A program made the translations under genes and the position numbers. The notes under the pieces are model-generated. The model saw only the letters and a list, made by a program, of their open reading frames with translations, ran no database searches and was not told the DNA's origin. DNA of 64,000 bases from Enterococcus mediterraneensis. Lineage in GTDB: Bacteria > Bacillota > Bacilli > Lactobacillales > Enterococcaceae. Of the stretch, positions 37,137-46,850 are shown piece after piece. Location of the stretch: contig NZ_UWOP01000001.1 of the NCBI RefSeq assembly GCF_900604485.1, forward strand, positions 1,630,369 through 1,694,368, in the 5' to 3' direction. The first letter of the stretch is position 1. Every line of letters starts with the position of its first letter.

Positions 37137-38855
37137 ATGGTAAAACAGAAACGAGATCTGACGAAAATGAAGACGCCTCATACGTACGTCATCATTTTTA
37201 TCGTTGTGGTGGCGGCTTGGCTATTGACTTTTGCCGTGCCTGCCGGAAAATTCAGCACAACGGATGTCCAATACAAAGATGCAAATGGCGAAACATCGAC
37301 ACGGACCGTTTTGAAACAGTCGACATTTCGTTATGATTATCCAATGGACAAAGCGTTCGTCTATGACAAATTAGAAGAGATCGCTCAAGATCCTCAAGAA
37401 TTAGCTAAGTTGAATGTAACGGAAAAAGATGTACAAACAGTGCTGAAGGAAGGCGAGAAGAATCTCGATCAAGAAAAACTTGACGCGATCTCCCTGAAAG
37501 ATGATACGCTGTACGACTTATACGGGGATAAAATCTACGATAAATCTCACAAGCTCCACAAAACTGCCAAAGTTTGGGGGACGGATGATTTTGGCGGCTT
37601 CGGCTTCCTTAACTTTGTTTTTGAAGGATTGGTTTCCGGTGACAAATACGGCTCAGCTGTCGGGATCGCCGCGCTGATTCTAGTCGTTGGGGGAGCATTT
37701 GGGATCATCATGCGAACTGGCGCCATCGACGCTGCTATTTATGCCTTTATTTCTAAAACCCGCGGTCTAGAAAAATTTGCTATCCCGCTGTTGTTTTTCG
37801 CGTTTTCTTTAGGGGGCGCGACATTTGGTATGGCAGAAGAAGTGATTCCTTTTTCAATGGTGATGGTGCCTTTTGTGATCGCGTTGGGATATGATTCCAT
37901 CGTTGCGGTCACAGTGACTTATGTGGCCTCGCAAGTCGGAAACGCGACTTCTTGGATGAGTCCATTTAGTGTGGCAGTAGCGCAAGGGATCGCTGGTATC
38001 CCGGTTCTTTCCGGTGCAACGTTCCGATTGATCATGTGGGTGACCATAACAGCTTTATCAGCCGGTTATTTGATGATCTACGCAGAACGAATCCGAAAAA
38101 ATCCACTGCGCTCAGAAGTATATGAATCAGATGAATATTTCCGTAATCATTTAGAAAAAACCGCCAATGAAAACAAACCATTCTTACTTGGTCATAAGTT
38201 GATCTTAGTAGAAATGTTGGCGGTATTGATCTGGATCATTTGGGGCGTGACCCAAAAAGGCTATTACATTCCAGAAATCGCATCACAATTCTTTGTCATG
38301 GGATTAGCAGCCGGGATCACCGCTGTTTTATTTAAACTGGACATGGGCTGGAACGATATTGCGAAAAGTTTCCAAAACGGCGCGGCTGATCTAGCCGGAA
38401 CAGCTATCGTTGTAGGGATGGCAAAAGGGATCCTTTTGGTATTGGGTGGATCAGAACCTAATGTCGCGTCTGCGCTGAACACGATCTTACACAGTATCAG
38501 CGGACTGTTATCAGGTGTTCCTTCAATGATCGGTGCTTGGGTGATGTATATCTTCCAAAGCCTGTTCAATCTGGTAGTGACATCTAATTCAGGACAAGCA
38601 GCATTAACGATGCCGATCATGGCACCATTAGCAGATTTGATCCAAGTACCGCGTCAAATCGCTGTCTTGGCTTATCAATTAGGTGCGGGCTTTGTGGACG
38701 CCTTTACGCCGGTTTCCGCAAGTTTGATTGGTGTTTTAGGTGTAGCACGTATCGAATGGATCAAATGGGCGAAATTCCAAATCAAGATGCAAGGTTTCTT
38801 CTTCGTGCTGGGTACGATTTTTATCATGATCGCCATTATGATCGGCTTACAATAA
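37137..38855 (+). CDS. YfcC/DcuC-family membrane transporter
   Basis: 572 residues with about 12 membrane helices and a large extracytoplasmic insert (about 40-150) between helices 1 and 2. Family markers: GGAFGIIMRTGAIDAAI, GGATFGMAEEVIPF, and QVGNATSWMSPFSVAVAQGIAG. Members of this C4-dicarboxylate/YfcC group are proposed to move basic amino acids, short fatty acids or related compounds, often by exchange. The start is ATG 37137 after AAGGGATGGAAAA. The function is assigned by family only. Confidence 0.85.
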   Translation: MVKQKRDLTKMKTPHTYVIIFIVVVAAWLLTFAVPAGKFSTTDVQYKDANGETSTRTVLKQSTFRYDYPMDKAFVYDKLEEIAQDPQELAKLNVTEKDVQTVLKEGEKNLDQEKLDAISLKDDTLYDLYGDKIYDKSHKLHKTAKVWGTDDFGGFGFLNFVFEGLVSGDKYGSAVGIAALILVVGGAFGIIMRTGAIDAAIYAFISKTRGLEKFAIPLLFFAFSLGGATFGMAEEVIPFSMVMVPFVIALGYDSIVAVTVTYVASQVGNATSWMSPFSVAVAQGIAGIPVLSGATFRLIMWVTITALSAGYLMIYAERIRKNPLRSEVYESDEYFRNHLEKTANENKPFLLGHKLILVEMLAVLIWIIWGVTQKGYYIPEIASQFFVMGLAAGITAVLFKLDMGWNDIAKSFQNGAADLAGTAIVVGMAKGILLVLGGSEPNVASALNTILHSISGLLSGVPSMIGAWVMYIFQSLFNLVVTSNSGQAALTMPIMAPLADLIQVPRQIAVLAYQLGAGFVDAFTPVSASLIGVLGVARIEWIKWAKFQIKMQGFFFVLGTIFIMIAIMIGLQ

Positions 38856-38865
38856 TCAATAAAAG

Positions 38866-38933
38866 AAAGCATGACCTGAGTCTGCTGGTTGAAGGAACTT
38901 TGACTGGCAACGGCTTGAGTCGTGCTTTTTTCT
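38866..38933 (+). terminator. Terminator of the YfcC-family gene
   Basis: AAAGCATGAC pairs with GTCGTGCTTT (one G-T pair), followed by TTTTCT. Confidence 0.7.
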
Positions 38934-39020
38934 CTTGTATGATTTCGAACAAGCAGAAATCATGCGCTTTCTTGGTTGCTCTTATATACTTAATTACTGA
39001 AAAATAGAGGAGGACAAGAA

Positions 39021-39974
39021 ATGAATTATCGTGTACTGCTGTTTTATAACTATACCCATATTGCTGATCCAGCGGCATTTGCTGAAGAACATCGAAAATT
39101 TTGCGAAACATTAGGGATCAAAGGCCGCATTTTAGTGGCGGAAGAAGGGATCAATGGCACATTATCCGGTACGATCGCCGCGACTGATCAATATATGGAA
39201 CAGATGAAGGCAGATCCGCGTTTTGCCGATACGTACTTTAAAATGGACGACAGCGAAGGACATGCCTTTAAAAAATTATTCGTTCGTCCGCGAAAAGAAT
39301 TGGTGGCACTGCACCTGGAAGAAGATATCGATCCTCGGCAATTAACAGGGAACTATCTTGAACCAGCAGAATTCAAAGAAGCATTATTGGCAGAAGATAC
39401 CGTAGTCATCGATGCCAGAAATGATTATGAATATGATCTGGGACATTTTCGTGGTGCGATCCGTCCAGAGATCCGTAATTTCCGAGAATTGCCTGCATGG
39501 ATCCGAGAAAATAAAGAACAGTTCATGGACAAGAAAATCGTCACTTACTGTACGGGCGGTATCCGCTGTGAGAAATTTTCCGGCTGGCTGTTAAGAGAAG
39601 GATTCGAGGATGTCGCGCAACTGCATGGCGGCATCGCGGCTTACGGAAAAGATCCTCGGACACAAGGAGAGCTTTGGGATGGCAAAATGTATGTGTTCGA
39701 CGAACGGATCAGTGTGGAGATCAATCAAGTAGACAAACAGATCGTAGGGAAGGAATGGTTTGACGGCACGCCTTGCGAGCGCTACATCAATTGCAGCAAC
39801 CCGGAATGCAATCGTCAGATCCTAGTATCAGAGGCCAATGAAGAAAAATATCTGGGGGCTTGTTCTTATGAATGTGCCTGTCATGAGAAAAATCGGTATG
39901 CGTTGACTCACAGCCTTACAGAAGAGGAACGGAATCGACGTCTAAGAGCCATTGCACCGGCTTCATACGCATAA
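39021..39974 (+). CDS. trhO: tRNA uridine(34) hydroxylase, rhodanese-type (TrhO/YceA)
   Basis: 317 residues. An N-terminal acylphosphatase-like region (about 1-95, [14 protein letters not shown]) is followed by the rhodanese domain with [19 protein letters not shown] and the catalytic Cys in [13 protein letters not shown] (about residues 177-189). The C-terminal region has a Cys-rich CSNPECNRQ...CSYEC cluster likely to bind zinc. Members hydroxylate uridine at the wobble position of tRNAs (5-hydroxyuridine) with oxygen. It follows GAGGAGGACAAGAA and ends at a terminator. Confidence 0.93.
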   Translation: MNYRVLLFYNYTHIADPAAFAEEHRKFCETLGIKGRILVAEEGINGTLSGTIAATDQYMEQMKADPRFADTYFKMDDSEGHAFKKLFVRPRKELVALHLEEDIDPRQLTGNYLEPAEFKEALLAEDTVVIDARNDYEYDLGHFRGAIRPEIRNFRELPAWIRENKEQFMDKKIVTYCTGGIRCEKFSGWLLREGFEDVAQLHGGIAAYGKDPRTQGELWDGKMYVFDERISVEINQVDKQIVGKEWFDGTPCERYINCSNPECNRQILVSEANEEKYLGACSYECACHEKNRYALTHSLTEEERNRRLRAIAPASYA

Positions 39975-39981
39975 AAGAGAG

Positions 39982-40021
39982 AAAGTTTCAGCGGATAGAT
40001 CCTATCCCTGAAACTTTTTTT
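39982..40021 (+). terminator. Terminator of trhO
   Basis: AAAGTTTCAG...GGATAG pairs with CTATCC.TGAAACTTT and is followed by T. Confidence 0.9.
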
Positions 40022-40073
40022 GTGGGCTCTGATGAAATTTCTAAAACTTAGTGAATTCTTTCCCATTTCGTAC

Positions 40074-40103
40074 TATAATACCTCTAGTTGAGAAGCATTC
40101 TCA
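40074..40103 (+). promoter_or_regulatory. Promoter -10 box and Fur-type 7-1-7 palindrome before the DUF1858/DUF438 operon
   Basis: TATAAT (40074-40079) is followed by TGAGAAGCATTCTCA (40089-40103), a 15-base inverted repeat with the spacing of Fur/PerR/Zur boxes, matching TGATAATNATTATCA at 11 of 14 fixed positions. It lies just past the expected transcript start, where a bound repressor would block transcription. ATTCTCA and TGAGAAT half-sites also occur before sufC. Confidence 0.6.
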
Positions 40104-40123
40104 TTTCCTGAAAGGAGCCGTAA

Positions 40124-40354
40124 ATGAAAACCATCGATTTATCCAAAACATTATATGAGTTAGTCACCACTTATCCAGAAATCAAAGAAATCATGTACTC
40201 ATTGGGCTTTGAAGCCATCGCAAAACCGGGCATGCTGCAAACAGCGGGACGTTATATGACGATCCCTAAAGGTGCCCAGATGAAAAAAATACCTCTTTCC
40301 ACCGTCATCGCGGCATTTGAAGCCCGTGGATTTGAAATAAAAGGAGCAAACTAA
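40124..40354 (+). CDS. DUF1858 domain protein
   Basis: 76 residues, single DUF1858 domain (DLSKTLYELVTTYPEIKEIMYSLGFEAI). This domain also forms the N-terminal part of RIC/ScdA-type iron-sulfur repair proteins, which pair it with hemerythrin domains. Its stop overlaps the start of the hemerythrin-PAS gene downstream (TAATG), so the two are translationally coupled. AAAGGAGCCGTAA precedes ATG 40124. A role in redox or nitric-oxide response is inferred. Confidence 0.88.
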   Translation: MKTIDLSKTLYELVTTYPEIKEIMYSLGFEAIAKPGMLQTAGRYMTIPKGAQMKKIPLSTVIAAFEARGFEIKGAN

Positions 40355-41679
40355 TGGACGATACAGCAAAACAACGACAAACACGGATCGTAGAGATCTT
40401 ATCTTTATTGCACGAAGGCGGTTCTTTTGAAGAAGCCAAACGATTATTTAATGAAGAATTTGATGGCGTGGATGTCACTGAGATCACCGCGGCAGAAAAA
40501 GCATTGATCCAAGGAGGATTGAATCCTAGTGAGATCCAACGATTGTGCAATATCCACGCGGCCGTTTTCAAAGGTTCTATCAATGAGATCCACCGTTCCA
40601 ATTATGAGCACGAACAGCCGGGACATCCTGTCCATACATTGAAATTGGAAAACCAAGTTCTGCAGTCCTTGTTAACTGACGAGATCGATGGTGTCCTAGC
40701 GAAAATCAAAAAAGGCGACTGGGAACAAAAAGAACGTCTTTTAGCGGCGCTGACAGATCTATTGCAGATCGACAAGCATTACGCCCGCAAAGAAACCCTG
40801 ATCTTCTCCTATATGGAAAAATACGGGATTACTGCACCGCCTAAAGTAATGTGGGGTGTAGATGATGATATTCGGGATATGGTCAAAGAATTGATCCAGA
40901 TGATCCATTCGGAAAAGACAGCTTATAATCCCCTGTCGGAAAAATGGGAAGCAGTCAAAAATGAGATCGAAGAAATGATCTTCAAAGAAGAGGAGATCAT
41001 GATCCCAATGACACTAGATGTCTTTTCTCTGAAAGATTGGGAGAAGATCGCTGCGGATAGTTTTGATATCGGTTTTGCTTTTATCCCTGAACCGTTGCCA
41101 TGGAAAGCCAGTGCAGAAGCATTGGAAAAAGAAAGCGAACGGGAACCGGCGCGACAATTGGCGATCAAACAAGCAAAAGAAACGACAGACGGCATCGCGG
41201 CTGGTCTGGCAGAAAACACGGTAAAAGCTGAACCATTAGAAACTCACTATGATTGGGAAAATCAATCTTCTGCTGATACGGTGGTTTTACCAACCGGTGT
41301 TTTGAAATTCCAACAACTTGCGGCGATCTTCCAAGTGCTGCCGGTAGATCTGACGTATGTCGATCAAGATGACCGTGTCCGTTTTTATTCAGAAGGAAAA
41401 AGCCGCGTCTTTCCACGGACGACTTCTGTAATTGGTCGTGAAGTCGTCAACTGTCATCCACCGAAAAGCATGCATATCGTTCAAAAGATCTTAGACGATT
41501 TTCGTTCCGGCGCTCGCGACCATGCTGATTTTTGGATCGATATGCGGGGCAAAAAGATCTATATCCGTTATTTTGCACTCCATGATGAAGCGGGAGATTA
41601 TCTAGGCTGTTTGGAAGTGACGCAAGATATCACCGACATTCAAAAATTGGAAGGTCAAAGCCGGTTGCTGGATCAATAA
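40354..41679 (+). CDS. DUF438 + hemerythrin + PAS domain sensor protein
   Basis: 441 residues. An N-terminal DUF438 domain (about 5-95) is followed by a hemerythrin-type four-helix region (about 75-225) with His and Glu ligands in HRSNYEHEQPGHP, DKHYARKETLIFSYMEKYG and EEEIMIPM. A PAS domain comes last (about 310-435, LPVDLTYVDQDDRVRFYSEGKSRVFPRT). The protein should bind a di-iron centre and perhaps haem or a flavin in the PAS domain, as a redox or gas sensor. It is coupled to DUF1858 by overlapping stop and start codons. Confidence 0.9.
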   Translation: MDDTAKQRQTRIVEILSLLHEGGSFEEAKRLFNEEFDGVDVTEITAAEKALIQGGLNPSEIQRLCNIHAAVFKGSINEIHRSNYEHEQPGHPVHTLKLENQVLQSLLTDEIDGVLAKIKKGDWEQKERLLAALTDLLQIDKHYARKETLIFSYMEKYGITAPPKVMWGVDDDIRDMVKELIQMIHSEKTAYNPLSEKWEAVKNEIEEMIFKEEEIMIPMTLDVFSLKDWEKIAADSFDIGFAFIPEPLPWKASAEALEKESEREPARQLAIKQAKETTDGIAAGLAENTVKAEPLETHYDWENQSSADTVVLPTGVLKFQQLAAIFQVLPVDLTYVDQDDRVRFYSEGKSRVFPRTTSVIGREVVNCHPPKSMHIVQKILDDFRSGARDHADFWIDMRGKKIYIRYFALHDEAGDYLGCLEVTQDITDIQKLEGQSRLLDQ

Positions 41680-41754
41680 ATAAGTTGATTATTTTTAAGA
41701 TTGACAGGACTTCTTTAAAAGCTTACCCTTAATAGTAAGAAAGGGGTTGCAATT

Positions 41755-42753
41755 ATGTATTCAGCAAAACCAGAACGTTATGAAAAAATGATCTATAATC
41801 GTGTAGGAAATTCAGGACTGAAGTTGCCGGCGATCTCTCTGGGCTTGTGGCACAATTTTGGCGATACCGATCCGTTGGCAAAACAGCGGGAAACGATTTT
41901 CGGAGCCTTTGATATGGGGATCACCCACTTTGATCTGGCGAATAATTATGGTCCGCCTGCCGGTTCAGCAGAAGAGAATTTTGGAAAGATCCTGCGGCAA
42001 GACATGAAACACTATCGTGATGAAATGATCATTTCATCCAAAGCCGGTTACTATATGTGGCCGGGACCCTATGGCGAGTGGGGCTCAAAGAAAAATCTGA
42101 TCGCCAGCTGTGATCAAAGCCTGCAACGCTTAGGATTGGATTATGTCGATATCTTTTATCACCATCGTCCAGATCCAGATACACCGATGGAAGAAACAGC
42201 GCATGCGCTGGATCTGTTGGTTCGTCAAGGAAAAGCTCTGTACGTAGGGATTTCCAACTATACAGCGGAACAAACGAAAAAGATGTCGCAGATTTTAAAA
42301 CATCAAGGCACTCCGTTTATCATCCATCAGCCAAGATACAACATGTTTGATCGTTGGATCGAAGACGGATTGACGACGGTGTTGGAAGAAGAACAGATCG
42401 GCGCGATCGTTTTTAGTCCTTTAGCGCAAGGTTTGTTGACGGATCGTTACTTGCATGGTATCCCGGAAGATTCCAGAGCCCACCGCTCAGACAGTCCGTT
42501 TTTGACAGAAGACAAAGTGGAAGGAACAATTTCAGTAGTCAAAAGACTGAACACTATCGCGGAAAACCGCGGTCAAACGTTAGCGGAAATGGCGATTGCT
42601 TGGATCTTACAGCAAAAAACTGTTACCAGCGTATTAGTAGGGGCTTCACGTTTGAGCCAGCTTCAGGATAATGTGAAGGCTTTGGACAACTTGGATTTTT
42701 CAGCAGATGAATTGAACGCTATCGAAGAAGTTCTGAAAGAAATGAAGGCGTAA
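41755..42753 (+). CDS. Aldo/keto reductase, YghZ-like (L-glyceraldehyde-3-phosphate reductase type)
   Basis: 332 residues. It has the full YghZ-type N-terminus, FDLANNYGPPAGSAEENFGKIL (catalytic Asp and Tyr), then SSKAGYYMWPGPYGEWGSKKNL, YHHRPDPDTPMEE and C-terminal SVLVGASRLSQLQDN. The MWPGPYGEWGS insert is diagnostic for this subgroup. Members detoxify methylglyoxal or L-glyceraldehyde phosphate with NADPH. GAAAGGGGTTGCAATT precedes ATG 41755. A terminator follows. Confidence 0.92.
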   Translation: MYSAKPERYEKMIYNRVGNSGLKLPAISLGLWHNFGDTDPLAKQRETIFGAFDMGITHFDLANNYGPPAGSAEENFGKILRQDMKHYRDEMIISSKAGYYMWPGPYGEWGSKKNLIASCDQSLQRLGLDYVDIFYHHRPDPDTPMEETAHALDLLVRQGKALYVGISNYTAEQTKKMSQILKHQGTPFIIHQPRYNMFDRWIEDGLTTVLEEEQIGAIVFSPLAQGLLTDRYLHGIPEDSRAHRSDSPFLTEDKVEGTISVVKRLNTIAENRGQTLAEMAIAWILQQKTVTSVLVGASRLSQLQDNVKALDNLDFSADELNAIEEVLKEMKA

Positions 42754-42760
42754 TAAAGAT

Positions 42761-42803
42761 AGGTGTTTCTGTGGTGTAAGACTGCGAAACGCCTGTTTTT
42801 TTT
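42761..42803 (+). terminator. Terminator of the YghZ-like gene
   Basis: AGGTGTTTC pairs with GAAACGCCT (one G-T pair), followed by nine T with one interruption. Confidence 0.85.
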
Positions 42804-42899
42804 ATTTTGAAAAAACACCAAAATGTTTGTGAAGAACCACTCAATATATTGTATAATAGGCATGGTATTATCATATTTTAATGAAAGAAGGAGTCAGTA

Positions 42900-43502
42900 G
42901 TGAAGGCGTTGATTGTGTATGCTCATCCTAGAAAAGAAAGCTTTTCTTATGCGTTGTTGGAACGGATCCAACAAACACTGGAAAAAAAGGGTGACGAAGT
43001 GGTGGTTCGCGATCTTTACCAAATGAATTTCAATCCGGTTTTGGCTGGAGAAGATGCGATCCATATTGAAGATGGACATTTTGTCCGAGAAAACGAGATT
43101 TTCCCGGACGATGTGAAAATCGAACAGAAATATATCGAGGAAAGCGATCTATTGATCTATATTTTCCCAAGCTGGTGGAATGGGATGCCGGCGATCATGA
43201 AGGGCTATGTCGATCGCGTATTTCAACATGGATTTGCCTACAGTTTTGAATCAGATGAACCGAAAAAACGGTTTTCTGGGAAGAAAGCACTATTTTTCAC
43301 ACCAACTGGACAACCTCAAAATGAAGACGGTACGGATTCGCCTATCGATCGCGCCATCAAGACCGTTACTTCGGAATGGATGTTCAACAGCAACGGAACA
43401 GAGGTTTTAGATCATGTCTTTTACGGACGCGTTCCTTATAAAACGCGGGAAGAGCTAGGAGAATATTTAGCGGATGCTCAAAGAAGGATCGAGGAGCTGT
43501 AA
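42900..43502 (+). CDS. NAD(P)H-dependent flavin oxidoreductase (NQO1/YwrO-like)
   Basis: 200 residues starting at GTG 42900 with GAAGGAG six bases before it. Flavodoxin-like fold: ALIVYAHPRKESFSYALLERI binds FMN phosphate, and FPSWWNGMPAIMKGYVDRVFQHGFAY covers the isoalloxazine loop. Members reduce quinones, nitro- or azo-compounds with NAD(P)H by two electrons. The ribosome site of the next gene (oppA-like) is inside its last codons, so the two genes are cotranscribed. Physiological substrate unknown. Confidence 0.9.
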   Translation: MKALIVYAHPRKESFSYALLERIQQTLEKKGDEVVVRDLYQMNFNPVLAGEDAIHIEDGHFVRENEIFPDDVKIEQKYIEESDLLIYIFPSWWNGMPAIMKGYVDRVFQHGFAYSFESDEPKKRFSGKKALFFTPTGQPQNEDGTDSPIDRAIKTVTSEWMFNSNGTEVLDHVFYGRVPYKTREELGEYLADAQRRIEEL

Positions 43503-43503
43503 A

Positions 43504-45159
43504 ATGACCATTAGAAGAACATTTTCGTTAATTGCAGCTTCATTTTTATTGCTGATGACGTTAGCTGCTTGTTCTGCCAATACCAAAAAAGAAACGGTCA
43601 AGGCGGATTCGGACAACCAAGAAAAAATCATCAACATGATGGAGATCAATGAGATTTCTTCGATGGATTCCGGCAATGCTCTGGACGGCGGCAGTTTTAT
43701 CGCTATCACGCAAGTATTTGAAGGACTTTACAATCTTGATGAAAAAGATAATATCATTCCTGGTGTGGCTGAAAAATTGCCGACTATCAGTGAAGACGGA
43801 TTGACTTACACCGTTCCTTTGCGGAAAAATGCGGTGTGGTCCAATGGTGATCCTGTGACTGCCCATGATTTCGTTTATGCATGGCAACGAGTAGTGACGC
43901 CGGAATTCGGTTCACCTAGTTCCTTTTTACTTGCTGATATCAAAAACGCCAATAAAATCTTAGCTGGCGAAGCAAAACCTGATTCATTGGGGGTAAAGGC
44001 CAAAGATGATTATACATTGGAAGTGACATTAGAACATCCTGTGGCTTACTTTACCTCAGTGATGACTTTTCCGACACTGTTCCCACAAAATCAAAAATAC
44101 GTGGAAAAACAAGGAAAAAACTATGCACTGGACAGCGAGCACATGATTTACAACGGGCCTTATCGCTTAGCGGAATGGAAGCACGGCAACCAAAAATGGG
44201 TCTATCAAAAAAATGACCGCTATTGGAACAAAGAGCAAAGCAACGTAGAAGCTGTCAACATCCAAGTCGTCAAAGATACCAACTTAGGGATGAATCTTTT
44301 CAAAGACGGACAGCTGGATCGCGCTGTTTTGTCAGGAGAGTTTGCCAAGCAGTATAAAAACGATCCTAATTACACGACTCAATTAGATTCTTGGGTCCAT
44401 ACACTGGAATTGAACCAAAAGCGCAATGATCAGGAAACGATTTTTGCGAATAAAGAGATACGACAAGCAATCGGTCTGGCGATCGATCGGGAACATATCG
44501 TTAATGAATTATTGGACAATGATTCTCGTGCCGCTTACGGTTTGATCCCTGCTGAATTTGTCAAAAACCCTGAAACAAAAGAAGACTTTCGTAAGGAAAG
44601 CGGCAATATCCAAAGTTTTGATACCAAGCAGGCGAAAACGTTATGGAAAAAAGGCTTGGAATCATTAGGAAAAAAAGAAGTGACTCTACAATTGGCGGCA
44701 TCTGATCAAGATGAAAACAAAGCGATCACAGAGTACCTGCAATATACATTGCAAGAAAATCTGCCAGGATTGACTGTCGAGATCACTTTGTTGCCGGAAA
44801 AAAATCTGCTGGATAAAAAACAGACTCATGATTTTGATCTCATGCTGACTCGGCAAGGACCAGATTTTCAAGATCCGACGACATTTTTGAATACGTATCA
44901 GTCCGAGGCCTTCAACAATCCTTCTGTTTACAGCAATCCGGCATACGATAAATTGCTGACACAAGCGCAGCAGGAATCGACACAGCTTGAAAAACGTTGG
45001 CAGACATTGATCGATGCCGAACATGTCTTATTGGAAGACGCGGCAGTGATCCCGATTTATCAGTCCGCTAATACCGCGCTTTTGCGGGAAAATATCACCG
45101 GGATGATCCATCATTTGTTTGGACCGCCTAATTTTTACGGTAAGATCATGCTGAAATAA
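43504..45159 (+). CDS. Peptide ABC transporter substrate-binding lipoprotein (OppA/family 5)
   Basis: 551 residues. A signal peptide ends in the lipobox LAAC (about Cys20). Family 5 solute-binding signatures include EGLYNLDEKDNIIPGVAEKLPTISEDGLTYT and LRKNAVWSNGDPVTAHDFVYAWQR. I chose ATG 43504, with GAGGAGCTGTAAA before it, because upstream ATG/TTG codons lie inside the previous gene. It binds oligopeptides outside the membrane. No permease or ATPase genes sit next to it, so it must serve a transporter encoded elsewhere. Confidence 0.93.
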   Translation: MTIRRTFSLIAASFLLLMTLAACSANTKKETVKADSDNQEKIINMMEINEISSMDSGNALDGGSFIAITQVFEGLYNLDEKDNIIPGVAEKLPTISEDGLTYTVPLRKNAVWSNGDPVTAHDFVYAWQRVVTPEFGSPSSFLLADIKNANKILAGEAKPDSLGVKAKDDYTLEVTLEHPVAYFTSVMTFPTLFPQNQKYVEKQGKNYALDSEHMIYNGPYRLAEWKHGNQKWVYQKNDRYWNKEQSNVEAVNIQVVKDTNLGMNLFKDGQLDRAVLSGEFAKQYKNDPNYTTQLDSWVHTLELNQKRNDQETIFANKEIRQAIGLAIDREHIVNELLDNDSRAAYGLIPAEFVKNPETKEDFRKESGNIQSFDTKQAKTLWKKGLESLGKKEVTLQLAASDQDENKAITEYLQYTLQENLPGLTVEITLLPEKNLLDKKQTHDFDLMLTRQGPDFQDPTTFLNTYQSEAFNNPSVYSNPAYDKLLTQAQQESTQLEKRWQTLIDAEHVLLEDAAVIPIYQSANTALLRENITGMIHHLFGPPNFYGKIMLK

Positions 45160-45165
45160 AATGAT

Positions 45166-45207
45166 AAAAAAACATGAGCTGCAGATTTGCCAGCTCATGT
45201 TTTTTTG
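45166..45207. terminator. Bidirectional terminator between convergent genes
   Basis: AAAAAAACATGAGCTG pairs exactly with CAGCTCATGTTTTTTT, giving terminator shape for both strands. Confidence 0.93.
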
Positions 45208-45936
45208 TTACAACAAAGGAAGGATCCAATTGACCCAAGCCCAGCTTAAAGGCATGATCAAAATCATCGCAGGGATCATGTCGGCGACAGGAAACATTTT
45301 CAAATTGATCATGCGAAACCCAGAAGCCAGCATCAAGAAACCGCCGCAAGCTTTGAAATCACTGATCATGTCCGGTGTTGTCAGCGGAAAAATGAAATTA
45401 GCGATCAGAAAAAGGATATAGAAAATAATGAATTGCGGAATGGCGATCACAGATACCACATAGCCTAAATTGCAGGCAAAAATCGCGGCAGTAAAGAAAT
45501 CAAGGATCGATTTTGAGATCAGGATGGTATTATCGCCGGTCATTCCAGAATCCAAACTGCCATAGATTCCAGTACCGCTAGCACAAAATAGAATGATTAC
45601 CGTGACTAATGTGTTGATAAATTCTTCGTGGGATAATTTGAGATTTTCGTGAGGGAAAAGTTTCGCGATGGGTTTTTGCATCAGCATTGCGCCTTTATTG
45701 ATGTAATCCCCCAAATGGACTGCTAACCCGATCCCTGTACCCAACACTAAAGCAAAAACCACTGCCGGCATATATTTCATAGGAGCAATGGCGGTAATGC
45801 CCATGCCCATTGAACAGATAGCAAAGACCATCGTGATTTCCGTTTTGAATTTTTCGGTCAATTTATGTCCTAAAAGACCTCCGGCTGCTCCTCCTAATAG
45901 GATGGACAGCGAATTGATAATGATACCTGTTGGCAT
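45208..45936 (-). CDS. DUF554 membrane protein (YqgA/YdfK family)
   Basis: 242 residues with seven or so membrane helices. The N-terminus GIIINSLSILLGGAAGGLLGHKL with its small-residue-rich helix and the later LGDYINKGAMLM typify DUF554. The function is unknown; a channel or transporter role is often proposed. ATG 45936 follows AAAGGGGCAAAAAT. It is convergent with the oppA-like gene and stands alone. Confidence 0.85.
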   Translation of the reverse strand: MPTGIIINSLSILLGGAAGGLLGHKLTEKFKTEITMVFAICSMGMGITAIAPMKYMPAVVFALVLGTGIGLAVHLGDYINKGAMLMQKPIAKLFPHENLKLSHEEFINTLVTVIILFCASGTGIYGSLDSGMTGDNTILISKSILDFFTAAIFACNLGYVVSVIAIPQFIIFYILFLIANFIFPLTTPDMISDFKACGGFLMLASGFRMINLKMFPVADMIPAMILIMPLSWAWVNWILPLL

Positions 45937-46172
45937 ATTTTTGCCCCTTTCTGCTTTTATACTGTGAATAAATTTGAAATATGAATGATTTGTTCATTGG
46001 ATTTCTTCGGATTTCTTCAGCTGATAGAAAATTTGAAGGTCTTGCCGAAAAGAAAGATAAGTGATCGAAGGAACCCTTCATTCTTTCCATTGGCTCTTTC
46101 GACTGTGAAGCAAATCTAAGGGGGTTTTTAGTATGTATGCAGATGAAAGAAAAGACGAGAAATGTATCAGTG

Positions 46173-46212
46173 AAAAGATCGATCGGTGAAAAAGAATCAC
46201 GAGATCGATCGT
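46173..46212 (-). terminator. Hairpin after the GNAT gene
   Basis: GATCGATCGGTGA faces TCACGAGATCGATC, with a T-rich stretch on the minus-strand side. It lies just past the stop of the minus-strand acetyltransferase. Between 45937 and 46172 nothing convincing is seen. Confidence 0.6.
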
Positions 46213-46230
46213 AATTTTGAACAATAGCGA

Positions 46231-46626
46231 TCAGTCTAAGAACATGACGCCGGAGACCTCTAAATCAAAGCCGCATGCCTGATAAAATGCTGCGGTATCT
46301 TCATCAGTGGACAATGTCAAAATACCGATCTTTTGTCGACGACTTTCTTTGATGAGCGCTTGGATCAATTTCTTTCCTAATCCTTTTTTCTGATGTTCAG
46401 GATGGACAATGATATCTTCAATGTATCCATGTTCCAATCCCATCCCGCACACGTAGCCAAAAGCAACCAATTGACCGGTAACATCTTCACGAATACCAGC
46501 GTAGAAATTGCATAATTCGAACAGTTGCGGATAATCTTGTTGACGACCGCCCCAGCCGATGCTTTTTCTTAATGCAGGCACTTCGGAATCAGCTATTGCT
46601 CCATTTAATGCTAAAGTATAGGTCAT
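46231..46626 (-). CDS. GNAT-family N-acetyltransferase
   Basis: 131 residues from ATG 46626 with TTAGGAGGTGAGAAA upstream. The acetyl-CoA loop is IIVHPEHQKKGLGKKLIQALI (about residues 73-93), preceded by YIEDI; AAFYQACGF near the C-terminus is also typical. It acetylates an unknown amine, perhaps a metabolite or antibiotic-like compound. Upstream in-frame codons are not needed because the ribosome site is unmistakable. Confidence 0.88.
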   Translation of the reverse strand: MTYTLALNGAIADSEVPALRKSIGWGGRQQDYPQLFELCNFYAGIREDVTGQLVAFGYVCGMGLEHGYIEDIIVHPEHQKKGLGKKLIQALIKESRRQKIGILTLSTDEDTAAFYQACGFDLEVSGVMFLD

Positions 46627-46850
46627 TTTCTCACCTCCTAATTTTTGAGTATAGCATGTTTGCTGAATTAATGAAAACTGACGTTGAAAAATAAATGTAC
46701 TTTTCAATGCGTAGTTGATACAAAACAAAAACAGCTGATATACGTATTAGATTGGTTTTTGATATATAATATAAACAGATTTGGCTTTTTAAAAATAGTA
46801 CAGTATAAAAAGGCAGACTGATTGAATAGTAGGAGAAAGGAGCTTTTTGC

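Noticed and set aside
45863-46090. 75-residue minus-strand frame upstream of DUF554
   Set aside because: It overlaps the DUF554 start, has mixed composition, and no ribosome site suits it.
46134-46190. 18-residue plus-strand frame after AAGGGGG
   Set aside because: It has a good ribosome site but is very short and overlaps the hairpin at 46173; no support beyond that.
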